From assembly GCA_964388965.1 (NCBI GenBank), contig CAYMCP010000100.1:1-9462 (forward strand): a stretch of 9,462 nucleotides of DNA, read 5' to 3'. The notes below the pieces were generated by a model, which was not told the origin of the DNA, searched no databases, and saw only the letters and a program-made list of their open reading frames with translations. Source of the DNA: Albibeggiatoa sp964388965 (GTDB lineage Bacteria; Pseudomonadota; Gammaproteobacteria; Beggiatoales; Beggiatoaceae). This document shows positions 1 through 7,126 of the stretch, piece by piece (positions within the stretch are counted from its first letter, which is position 1; each line of letters starts with the position of its first letter). A program made the position numbers and the translations under genes.

Positions 1-1
1 T

Positions 2-2512
2 TCTTTCGGTATTGGAGGTACAAATGCGCATGTCATATTACAGGAAGCTCCCGATTTAGTTTCTTCATCGAGTTCAAGACCTTATAAGTTGTTTGTGTTA
101 TCCGCTCGAACTGAATCCGCACTACAAGCACAACATCAGCAACTTGCAAATTATTTAAAAACTCATCCAGATATTAATTTAAATGATGTCGCTTACACTC
201 TACAAATTGGTAGGCAAGCGTTTGCGTATCGTAGTATTGTGGTATGTGATTCGGTGCAGGATGCAATAACTCAGTTAGCTCACCCTAAAATTCAACATCA
301 TTTTGAAACAGAAAGCCGACAAAATGTTGTTTTTATGTTTCCGGGGCAAGGTGCGCAGTACGTCAATATGGGACTAGATTTGTATCAAACTGAGTCGATA
401 TTCCGAGAAAATGTCAATTATTGTAGTCAATTTTTACAATCGCGTCTTGGTTTAGATTTACGTCACATTTTATATCCCTCACCAGAACAAGCAGAATATG
501 CAACTACTCAATTAACACAAACCGCTATTACGCAACCTGCGTTGTTCGTGGTGGAATATGCTTTAAGCCAATTATGGATGTCGTGGGGCATTCAGCCGCA
601 GGCTATGATAGGACACAGCATTGGCGAATATGTTGCGGCTTGTGTTGCGGGTGTATTTAATTTAGAAGATGCGTTATCAGTTGTTGCTGAACGTGGACGT
701 TTAATGCAATCAGTTGCAGAAGGTAGCATGTTAGCAGTATCGTTATCAGAATCTGAGTTAGAACCACTATTGATTGATGAATCATTAGATGTTGCAGCAG
801 TTAATTTGTTTAATCAAACAGTTGTATCAGGTACTGATGAGGCAATTCAGAGTTTCGCGCGACGGCTAAAAGCTCTGAATATTGAAACACAAATATTACA
901 TACATCTCATGCGTTTCATTCAGCCATGATGTCGGGCATTTTATCTGAGTTTACGCGGGTATTACGAAGCGTACCGCTTAATCCACCAAAAACTTTATTT
1001 ATATCAAACTTGACAGGTGATTGGATTAGCAAAGATGAGGCAGTCGATCCTGAGTATTGGGCGCAACATTTACGACATCCGGTATATTTTGCAAAGGGAT
1101 TAAGTCAACTATCTGATGATTTTGATAATATATCGTTAATTGAGGTTGGTCCTGGACACACTTTAATACAATTTGCCAAGCGTCATCCTATTCTACAAGC
1201 TGATTTTTATTTAACGTCGTTACGTCATGTTAAAGCGAATATTTTTGATAGTTTTTTAATGCAACAAACATTGGGAGAATTGTGGTTAACGAATGTATCA
1301 ATCAATTGGGAACAGCTTTATGCCCATGAACAGCGTTTGCGAATTCCGTTGCCAACTTACCCATTTGAGCGCAAAAAATATTGGGTAAACATGCCTACGA
1401 ATGTAAATAAAAATTTACAATTTGATTTGCATAAACACTTTGAGGATCAAGCGGCTGAGGCTCATCAGTCTGATATACATGAGCAACATACGTCATATAC
1501 TGCTGAGCAGAAGAAATTAGTGAATATTTGGCGGCAAGTACTTGGTATAAATCAAATAGGTTTGGATGATGATTTTTTCGCGCTTGGTGGAGATTCTTTG
1601 ATTGCAGTGCAATTAATTAATCGTATTAACGGTGAATTACAGCAAAAATTGTTACCACACACATTGCTAGATGCGCCAACCATTTTCCAATTATCACAGC
1701 ACTTGAATGTCAAGGAGAAACAACAGCGACCATTTTGCTTAGTTGAAATTCAAAAAGGTAATCCAGATAAATTACCGTTATTTCTGGTACATCCGGTTGG
1801 CGGTCATGTTTATATTTATAGAGATTTAGCCAAAAGTTTGGGGACAGAACAACCTGTTTACGGCTTACAATCCATTGCATTAGATGGAAAAAGTACTGCA
1901 CCAGAAACTATTGAACAAATGGCGGTTCATTATGTTCAAGCAATCCAAACTGTTCAGGCGAGGGGTCCTTATTTATTAGGGGGGGCATCATTTGGTGGCG
2001 TAGTCGCCTATGAAATGGCGCAGCAACTATGGCGAGCAGGCGAGAAAATCCAATTAATGACTATGTTTGATACGCCAGATTTGTCAACTTTACCAACAAT
2101 CAAATTTTTTAAGTTAGATGATGATGTAAATGTATTATGTAATTTTTTAGAGCTAGAAGGTAGGTCAATTGAGTTACCTGAAAATTGGTATCAGTTACCT
2201 CAATCTAAGCAAATGAACTACATAATTGAAACAAGTCAGATAGATAACATACAAACCTCATTACAGATTTTTAAAAATAATGTACAAGCGATGCAAAATT
2301 ATAAATTAAAGCCATATCAAGGAAAAATTACTTATTTCAAAGCAACAGAAAAAAAGAACTCAACAAGTTGTGATTTAGATCACCCTGAATATGGCTGGAT
2401 TGATGTTGCATTAGACGGTATAGAAATTTATCCTATATCGGGTAATCATACTACTATGAATTACGCGCCGAATGTAGAAGTGATTATTAATAAGCTAGAG
2501 ACACACTTCTAA
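2..2512 (+). CDS. Type I polyketide synthase, C-terminal part (KS end-AT-ACP-TE), 5' truncated by window edge
   Basis: The frame is open from base 2 and gives 836 residues of the terminal extension module of a modular (or hybrid NRPS/PKS) megasynthase. It begins in the end of the ketosynthase: GTNAHVIL carries the third KS catalytic residue, His10. The acyltransferase follows, with the FPGQGAQY entry motif, nucleophile Ser206 in GHSIGEY, and HAFHS at about 303-307, the signature of malonyl-CoA rather than methylmalonyl-CoA selection. The post-AT linker ends in YPFERKKYW (about 455). There is no KR, DH or ER before the carrier protein, whose phosphopantetheine Ser532 lies in GGDSL. The C-terminal 230 residues are a type I thioesterase with Ser663 (GASFGG), Asp690 27 residues later, and His816 (GNHTTM), a complete triad. 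The module should therefore add one unreduced malonyl unit and release the chain by hydrolysis or cyclisation. TTG at 89 lies inside the KS-AT linker and is not a start. The product is unknown because the upstream modules are outside the window. Confidence 0.96.
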   Translation, partial: SFGIGGTNAHVILQEAPDLVSSSSSRPYKLFVLSARTESALQAQHQQLANYLKTHPDINLNDVAYTLQIGRQAFAYRSIVVCDSVQDAITQLAHPKIQHHFETESRQNVVFMFPGQGAQYVNMGLDLYQTESIFRENVNYCSQFLQSRLGLDLRHILYPSPEQAEYATTQLTQTAITQPALFVVEYALSQLWMSWGIQPQAMIGHSIGEYVAACVAGVFNLEDALSVVAERGRLMQSVAEGSMLAVSLSESELEPLLIDESLDVAAVNLFNQTVVSGTDEAIQSFARRLKALNIETQILHTSHAFHSAMMSGILSEFTRVLRSVPLNPPKTLFISNLTGDWISKDEAVDPEYWAQHLRHPVYFAKGLSQLSDDFDNISLIEVGPGHTLIQFAKRHPILQADFYLTSLRHVKANIFDSFLMQQTLGELWLTNVSINWEQLYAHEQRLRIPLPTYPFERKKYWVNMPTNVNKNLQFDLHKHFEDQAAEAHQSDIHEQHTSYTAEQKKLVNIWRQVLGINQIGLDDDFFALGGDSLIAVQLINRINGELQQKLLPHTLLDAPTIFQLSQHLNVKEKQQRPFCLVEIQKGNPDKLPLFLVHPVGGHVYIYRDLAKSLGTEQPVYGLQSIALDGKSTAPETIEQMAVHYVQAIQTVQARGPYLLGGASFGGVVAYEMAQQLWRAGEKIQLMTMFDTPDLSTLPTIKFFKLDDDVNVLCNFLELEGRSIELPENWYQLPQSKQMNYIIETSQIDNIQTSLQIFKNNVQAMQNYKLKPYQGKITYFKATEKKNSTSCDLDHPEYGWIDVALDGIEIYPISGNHTTMNYAPNVEVIINKLETHF

Positions 2513-2584
2513 ATCAGAGTTTACAAATTCAAAAATCTTTGGAATACCCCAAATTAATTCTAAAGTTTTGTAATCCTGATTTAG
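2509..2584. repeat. Palindromic repeat between convergent genes, possible bidirectional terminator
   Basis: CTAAATCAG (2509-2517) is perfectly inverted as CTGATTTAG (2576-2584). Inside these, TTACAAA (2521-2527) pairs with TTTGTAA (2567-2573), and TTTGG (2538-2542) pairs with CCAAA (2549-2553) around a six-base loop. The three nested pairings make one long imperfect hairpin that fills the whole gap between the PKS and the convergent receptor gene. The outer arm includes the PKS stop codon. It could end transcription from both sides, but neither side has a clean U-tract, so a dispersed palindromic repeat is at least as likely. The pairing is seen directly; the role is inferred. Confidence 0.55.
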
Positions 2585-2600
2585 ATAAGATAATGTTCAA

Positions 2601-4694
2601 CTAAAACTGGTAATTCAATTCTAAATAGTAATTTCGACCTGCTAAGGGTAAATCATAACTTATTTTGTAATTAGGTCCTAAGCTAGGCTCATAAGCTGCT
2701 TCGTCAAGGACGTTGTGAATTGAAGCTCTAAGTTTAGTGTTTTTATAAATATTGCCATACAAAGTTAAATCCATAGTAGCATAACCGTCCAAAGAAGGTC
2801 TTGTATCACCTAGAGCACGGCTTCTACTACCAACTTTGTTTAGCTGTGTACTTAAATGCCAATCCTGATAAAATCGCCAATCACCACGAACATAAAATTG
2901 TTGCTTTGGCGCGTTTGCCACATTCAAACTTGTGTCGTCAGTGGAATCCTGAAAAGCGTAATTACTGATAATACGCAGTCTGTTGCTTAATTTCCATTCA
3001 GCTTCTAATTCAAAACCTTTACCTTTTTGAGTGCCCGCATTTTGAGCAAAAGCCTCAGCACTTGAACCAATATAACGGATGGCATTGGTAATATCATAAG
3101 AAAATAAGTTGAAGCCAACATTAAAATCTTTAGTAACATTATAATTCAGAGCAAATTCATAGGTCTCAATTTTTTCAGGTTTTAAATCAGGATTTCCTAA
3201 CGTAACGGGATTATTTTCAGCATATAGCTGAGTAAAAGCAGGAGCACGAAAAGCGCGACCATACAGAAGTTTGGCAATCCAATCTTTAGTGGGTTTCCAG
3301 ATTAACGCAAGGCGTGGATTCACCGTATTGCCAAAATCAGAATAATGGTCATAACGTAAGCCTGTTGTAAGCTGCCATTTTTCAGAAATATCCCAAGTAT
3401 CTTGAACAAAGACATATCGACTACTACGGCTATTTTCTGGCAAAAAGGCATAATGGGTATCAGTTAGATCAACAATGACATCCGTAGTAGTAAGGGGTTG
3501 GTTTGTTGTAGGGTCAATACCAAAATTTCGTGTCTCGGTGATTTCATACATATCAGCGTAATGATAACCCGTCCCCAAACGAACCGAATGATTATCAAAT
3601 CCTTTGTAAGTTGCTGATAGATTAAAACGAGTATGTCTCTCTGAAACGCCTGGAGTTCCAATGTATCCAACATCATAAACTTCGCCACCAAAGGATACAC
3701 CTGGCGGAAATAAAATTTGATTATTCTCGGGTTTATAATTCATATCCAAAAGAGCAAGTTGTGCATCAAAAACCCAATTTTCGACAGCATCATCATTGTG
3801 ATAATTCAAATCAGCATTGACGCGCTCACTAGAATAACGTCCCACACTATCTAACGCTTCCGCTAAACCTGTTCCAGTTCCGATATCATAACGACCTTGA
3901 TAACCTGCTCTGAGTTTCCAATGTTTATAACCTAAATCCAAGCGTGCGTCGATATTACGACGCGATAATTCAACAGGACCTGGAGCCAAAGAAACATCCG
4001 TCCCAAAAGCTTTATCTAGCTGAGTTTGAGCATCTTCCTGTACAATGGAGTCATGACCATCCGTATCGTGGTACTCCAACATCACACCAACATTAATATC
4101 ACCATATTTTTTACCGTGCAAAACCCAACCATCTTTGGTATTAAATTTACCAGCACGTACACCAACCTCCGTACCGTCAATATCATCAGCATTTTTAGTA
4201 ATGATATTAATCACACCAGCAAACGCATCCGCACCATATACCGCAGAACCCGGACCACGAATTACCTCAATACGAGCAATTCCTTTGATTGGCATCCCCC
4301 CCCAAAAAAGTCCACGATTACCTGTCTGCACGGTATTAATCGGTAAACCATTGATAAGAATCAGCACTTCAGGATTATATCCTGAGTAGATGCCCCGTAT
4401 GGTATAGATAGGGTTGTAAGCGAGATTATTTCTCGCCACATGCAACCCTGGTACGCTTTCCAAAACCTCGTCCAAATCTGTTGCCCCCATTGCTTCAATA
4501 TCACTCGCCGTAATCACACTGGTCACGGCAGCTGCCTCAGCTACAGTTTGTTCTGCACCCGTCGCAATTGTGACTATCCTGATCTCTAAAAGCTCTTCTA
4601 GTGACAATTCTGTCAAATCAATGTCGCCCAACGTAACGCCTGTATGGGTTGCCATAAAAGTGGTGATTAGCACCTTTTTTATAAAATTCGCCAT
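2601..4694 (-). CDS. TonB-dependent outer-membrane receptor
   Basis: This 697-residue protein is a ligand-gated outer-membrane barrel powered by TonB-ExbBD. The N-terminus (MANFIKK, then a hydrophobic stretch to about residue 23) is a short, rather weak signal peptide. Next comes DLTELSLEELLEI, a mature N-terminal motif common in receptors of the colicin I/vitamin B12/siderophore type, and a TonB-box-like segment around RIVTIATG. The plug domain (about 50-170) shows the family hallmarks YTIRG, LILINGLP and RIEVIRGPGSAVYGADAFAGVINIITK. The remainder is beta-barrel, ending LELNYQF with the terminal aromatic residue that outer-membrane proteins use for Bam recognition. The start at 4694 is preferred because AGAGAGGG lies five bases upstream. 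A longer frame to 4805 would put 37 residues ahead of the signal peptide and lacks a ribosome site. The substrate cannot be read from sequence: siderophore, cobalamin or another metal chelate are all possible. No partner transport genes are in view, and it converges with the PKS rather than sharing its operon. Confidence 0.95.
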   Translation of the reverse strand: MANFIKKVLITTFMATHTGVTLGDIDLTELSLEELLEIRIVTIATGAEQTVAEAAAVTSVITASDIEAMGATDLDEVLESVPGLHVARNNLAYNPIYTIRGIYSGYNPEVLILINGLPINTVQTGNRGLFWGGMPIKGIARIEVIRGPGSAVYGADAFAGVINIITKNADDIDGTEVGVRAGKFNTKDGWVLHGKKYGDINVGVMLEYHDTDGHDSIVQEDAQTQLDKAFGTDVSLAPGPVELSRRNIDARLDLGYKHWKLRAGYQGRYDIGTGTGLAEALDSVGRYSSERVNADLNYHNDDAVENWVFDAQLALLDMNYKPENNQILFPPGVSFGGEVYDVGYIGTPGVSERHTRFNLSATYKGFDNHSVRLGTGYHYADMYEITETRNFGIDPTTNQPLTTTDVIVDLTDTHYAFLPENSRSSRYVFVQDTWDISEKWQLTTGLRYDHYSDFGNTVNPRLALIWKPTKDWIAKLLYGRAFRAPAFTQLYAENNPVTLGNPDLKPEKIETYEFALNYNVTKDFNVGFNLFSYDITNAIRYIGSSAEAFAQNAGTQKGKGFELEAEWKLSNRLRIISNYAFQDSTDDTSLNVANAPKQQFYVRGDWRFYQDWHLSTQLNKVGSRSRALGDTRPSLDGYATMDLTLYGNIYKNTKLRASIHNVLDEAAYEPSLGPNYKISYDLPLAGRNYYLELNYQF
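4296..4309 (-). repeat. T6G8 homopolymer tract inside the receptor coding sequence
   Basis: On the coding strand six T are followed by eight G, read in frame as CTT TTT TGG GGG GGG ATG (L-F-W-G-G-M) in the plug domain, just ahead of the conserved RIEVIRGP segment. The reading frame is intact here. Adding or losing one G would truncate the receptor early. Runs of this kind are slippage-prone during replication and are also a common place for sequencing errors. Confidence 0.85.
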
Positions 4695-4699
4695 TAGTA

Positions 4700-4707
4700 C
4701 CCTCTCT
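4700..4707 (-). promoter_or_regulatory. Ribosome binding site deciding the receptor start
   Basis: AGAGAGGG on the minus strand lies five bases before the ATG at 4694. It is the only good Shine-Dalgarno match among the in-frame candidate starts (4694, 4721, 4805), so it fixes the N-terminus just before the signal peptide. Confidence 0.75.
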
Positions 4708-4772
4708 GGATATGCATTCATTATTAAATTTAAAGTGTTTAGTCCCAGATAGTAATGAAACTTGAGACTCTT

Positions 4773-4799
4773 GCAAAAGCATCTAAGTTTTTGCTTAGA
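4773..4799 (-). promoter_or_regulatory. Leader with two mutually exclusive hairpins upstream of the receptor
   Basis: In the receptor's upstream strand TCTAAG and CTTAGA (4782-4799) form a perfect six-base stem around a six-base loop. GCAAAA (4789-4794 on this strand) can instead pair with TTTTGC (4773-4778). The two stems share bases and cannot form together. This resembles a simple switch in the untranslated leader, but it is only relevant if transcription starts upstream of about 4800, which is not established. Chance is possible in such A+T-rich DNA. Confidence 0.25.
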
Positions 4800-4854
4800 A
4801 GGCAATAGAGTTATTTTTTGAGGTCGCTTTGTATTTTTTTTATATTTTAATTAT

Positions 4855-4970
4855 CAATGGTTCGGACACTTTTTTAAAGCATATAATAAAATCAATAACT
4901 TACGAAAGAACACTTATATTTGTAACTTATTGAAATATTTAATAATTCACAAAAACTGTCCGAAGTATTG
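4855..4970. mobile_element. MITE-like inverted-repeat element, no coding capacity
   Basis: TTCGGACA (4861-4868) is perfectly inverted as TGTCCGAA (4957-4964). The inverted match continues inward through five T/A pairs after one mismatch and outward through CAAT/ATTG (4855-4858, 4967-4970) after a two-base gap. The arms are about 20 bases each and bracket about 76 bases of A+T-rich DNA with no open frame. Size and structure fit a miniature inverted-repeat transposable element or the remnant of an insertion sequence. No clear target-site duplication is visible outside the arms. An alternative is a pair of distant operator half-sites for a regulator of the receptor. I do not recognise the family. 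Confidence 0.4.
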
Positions 4971-5086
4971 TTATTGCATCATGTTCGTGAATAAATACGT
5001 CCGCAAGCGTCATTTGACTCAACTGCTTTCCAGTACACTTTAAATTTCTTGTGATTTTTTTTTAAATATAGATTTTAAGTGATATC

Positions 5087-5106
5087 GAGAGAATGTCAAA
5101 GCTCTC
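5087..5106 (-). terminator. Weak hairpin at the end of the operon
   Basis: GAGAG (5087-5091) and CTCTC (5102-5106) pair around a ten-base loop directly after the stop codon of the HAD-UbiA gene. The stem is only five base pairs and is not followed by a U-tract on the minus strand, so an intrinsic terminator is doubtful. Confidence 0.2.
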
Positions 5107-6543
5107 TTAAACAAATTTTGCTAGTAACATCATCGAAAAGATGAAACCTAATGTTACCCAAGTTGTTTCATCTTTTAATGAAAATAAAACGGGATCATCT
5201 TGCAACTTGCGCCGATTCGCTAAAAACCATACTCGTGTTATCCAATACAACAATGCAGGACAAATCATCCATAAAATGAAAGGAGAAGCATATTTTTCAG
5301 CCTCACTACTGTAAATGTACATCGCAAATACTAATACTGATAAATAGGCACTCGTTGTACCAAAATTTGCTACAAAATCAATATCATAAACATAATAATC
5401 TCGATTTTTGATGCCAGTCATATCATTTTTGTCTTTTAGATGCAATAATTCAATATAACGTTTTAAAAATGCTAGGCTGGTGAAAAAGAAAACTGAAAAT
5501 AATAACAACCAATCTGAAATGTAAATGCTTGCTGCAATACCGCCCGATAAAATCCGATGAGTAAATAAGCCTGCTAAAACAATAACATCTAAAATCATTT
5601 TGCGTTTCAAATAAAAAGAATAGGTTAGCGTTAATAATAAATATAACAGCACCATACCAAAAAAACCGGAGGGCAGCCATAAAAAACTAATTAGGCTACT
5701 CAAAATCAGTAGCGCAAAGAAAAATAAAATACTGCGCTGAATAGGAATCTTTCCAGCCGCAAAAGGACGATTACATTTGCTTGGATGTTGACGATCTGCC
5801 TCTAAATCCATTAAATCATTAAAAATATAGCCAGCCGATGCGGTTAAACTAAACGCTAAAAATGCTAGTACACTCGTAAACACTTTATCAGTAACAAATA
5901 ATTGATGCGAAACAATTAACGGTACGAAAATTAAGAGGTTTTTAACCCATTGGTGGGCGCGTAACACTTTTAACCATGTTATTGTGCTCACAGGTTGAGT
6001 ATGAAAAATTTGCTCTGGAGCAAAAAAGTCGAGTTTTTTGAGTAAAATTTTAGAAGAGGTTACAACATACGGCGTTCGTGCCGCCTGAAAAATGGGTATG
6101 TCTGATTTTGAATCCCCAATATAATCAAATCCGCGATAACCGAAACGTTTTTCTAATTCATTGCGTTTTGTCACACCTCTTAAATTGACTCTTGCATTAT
6201 TTGCAATTACATCGTCAAATAAGTTGGTATGCTCGGCGACAGCATTAGCAATGGTTTCATGTGCAGCAGTAGTTAAGATTAAAGTGCGACCTTGTTGTTT
6301 TTGTTGGCGGAGAAAAGTAAGAATATCATTGCGATAAGGTAAAATGGCAACGTTTAAATGCACTCGTTGCGCAATTTGATGTTTAAAATAAGCTTTACCT
6401 TTTAACATCCAAAACGGCAATAAAAAACCATAAAATGGATTGGAGCGCAGTAAAACAAAAATACTTTCCCATAATGTGTCCGTTGCAACCAGTGTATCGT
6501 CCAAATCAACACACAAGGGTATCTCTTGATTCAAGGTCGTCAT
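5107..6543 (-). CDS. HAD-family phosphatase fused to UbiA-family polyprenyl-phosphate pentosyl-phosphate transferase
   Basis: This is a 478-residue two-domain membrane protein. Residues 1-180 are a HAD hydrolase: DLDDT (Asp13 nucleophile, Asp15), LILTTAA (88-94), Lys126 and GDSKSD (143-148) give all four HAD motifs. Residues 190-478 are a UbiA intramembrane prenyltransferase with about eight hydrophobic helices. RAHQWVKNLLIFVPL (195-209) and NDLMDLEADRQHPSKCNRP (242-260) match the subgroup of decaprenyl-phosphate phosphoribosyltransferase (Rv3806c type), and LDVIVLAGLFTHRILSGG and FLKRYIELL support this. Those enzymes attach 5-phosphoribose from PRPP to a polyprenyl phosphate. The fused HAD could remove the 5-phosphate to leave a polyprenyl-phospho-ribose; that step is my inference. 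The ATG overlaps the stop of the upstream acetyltransferase gene by four bases (ATGA), implying translational coupling as the last gene of the operon. Fusions of this type occur in other bacteria; the physiological product is not known to me. Confidence 0.9.
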   Translation of the reverse strand: MTTLNQEIPLCVDLDDTLVATDTLWESIFVLLRSNPFYGFLLPFWMLKGKAYFKHQIAQRVHLNVAILPYRNDILTFLRQQKQQGRTLILTTAAHETIANAVAEHTNLFDDVIANNARVNLRGVTKRNELEKRFGYRGFDYIGDSKSDIPIFQAARTPYVVTSSKILLKKLDFFAPEQIFHTQPVSTITWLKVLRAHQWVKNLLIFVPLIVSHQLFVTDKVFTSVLAFLAFSLTASAGYIFNDLMDLEADRQHPSKCNRPFAAGKIPIQRSILFFFALLILSSLISFLWLPSGFFGMVLLYLLLTLTYSFYLKRKMILDVIVLAGLFTHRILSGGIAASIYISDWLLLFSVFFFTSLAFLKRYIELLHLKDKNDMTGIKNRDYYVYDIDFVANFGTTSAYLSVLVFAMYIYSSEAEKYASPFILWMICPALLYWITRVWFLANRRKLQDDPVLFSLKDETTWVTLGFIFSMMLLAKFV

Positions 6544-7112
6544 AAAGTTTTCATCACTCGAGCTGGAATGCCTAGCGCAATACTATTCGCTGGAATGTTT
6601 TTTGTCACCACCGCATTTGCACCAATTACAGCATTATCACCAATTTTTACACCAGATAAAACAGTTACACCACGTCCAATCCACACATTTTGCCCTATTT
6701 CAATCGGTGCACTGTCATGACCTGAATAGCGTATTGCTTTTAAAGGGTTAATGCGATGATTAGCGTCACGAATACTGGTGTATTCACCAATCATCGTGCC
6801 TTTGCCAATGCTAACTCGTTCAAATGCAACAACATGCACGCCACGCGATATGACAACATCGTCATCAATTTTTATCAAACCATGCTCTTGTGTTTCCCAA
6901 TACAATTCTCTGCTTAAATATAGATTTTTTCCTAGTTGAATTTGCGCAGTCCCATTAATCTCTGGACAAGCAAAGACAACAATATTGCGATCTATAGTTT
7001 GATTGAGTTTAATTGATAAACGTGCGTGTGCCCATAAGCGACTGAAACGACTAAATTTCTCTACCAACCATGCTAACGGTTTGAGTATATTAATAAAAAT
7101 GGTTTTTATCAT
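6540..7112 (-). CDS. Left-handed beta-helix (hexapeptide repeat) O-acetyltransferase
   Basis: This 190-residue protein belongs to the LbH acyltransferase superfamily (maltose/galactoside acetyltransferase, WcaF-like), which uses acetyl-CoA to acetylate a sugar hydroxyl. A basic, partly hydrophobic N-terminus (1-40) precedes hexapeptide coils. RDANHRINP contains the likely catalytic His119, matching the Asn-His of maltose acetyltransferase. The C-terminal coils IEIGQNVWIGRGVTVLSGVK and IGANAVVTKNIPANSIALG, followed by IPARVMK, are the standard CoA-binding end of the family. The start lies 14 bases after the stop of the upstream gene and its own stop overlaps the next ATG, so it is the middle cistron of a three-gene operon. 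That position suggests it decorates a sugar or lipid-linked glycan made with its neighbours. The acceptor, and acetyl rather than another acyl group, cannot be decided from sequence. Confidence 0.9.
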   Translation of the reverse strand: MIKTIFINILKPLAWLVEKFSRFSRLWAHARLSIKLNQTIDRNIVVFACPEINGTAQIQLGKNLYLSRELYWETQEHGLIKIDDDVVISRGVHVVAFERVSIGKGTMIGEYTSIRDANHRINPLKAIRYSGHDSAPIEIGQNVWIGRGVTVLSGVKIGDNAVIGANAVVTKNIPANSIALGIPARVMKTL

Positions 7113-7126
7113 ACTGGCTACAAACC

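Larger units (their letters stand above)
4695..5106. other. Intergenic region upstream of the receptor and downstream of the EPS-type operon
   Basis: This 412-base gap has no credible gene. It holds the receptor ribosome site, a hairpin-forming leader (4773-4799), a MITE-like inverted-repeat element (4855-4970), and a small hairpin next to the stop of the HAD-UbiA gene (5087-5106). The sequence is very A+T-rich with long T runs. Inside the inverted-repeat element, 4931-4949 is itself an imperfect palindrome (TGAA...TTCA). I looked for a Fur box and a cobalamin riboswitch upstream of the receptor and did not find a convincing match to either. No strong sigma-70 promoter for the receptor could be picked with confidence. 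Confidence 0.6.

Noticed and set aside
89..91. TTG as the start of a shorter PKS gene
   Set aside because: The same frame is open to base 2 and reads the conserved end of a ketosynthase, so the gene begins left of the window.
4026..4389. Open frames on the plus strand inside the receptor gene
   Set aside because: They are opposite-strand shadows of the conserved plug domain with no recognisable domain or ribosome site.
4695..4805. Longer N-terminus for the TonB receptor
   Set aside because: It would put 37 residues ahead of an evident signal peptide and has no ribosome site; the ATG at 4694 has a strong one.
4695..4860. Fur box or cobalamin riboswitch upstream of the receptor
   Set aside because: Only scattered GATAAT-like fragments occur, without the 19-base palindrome, and no B12-box-like sequence was found.
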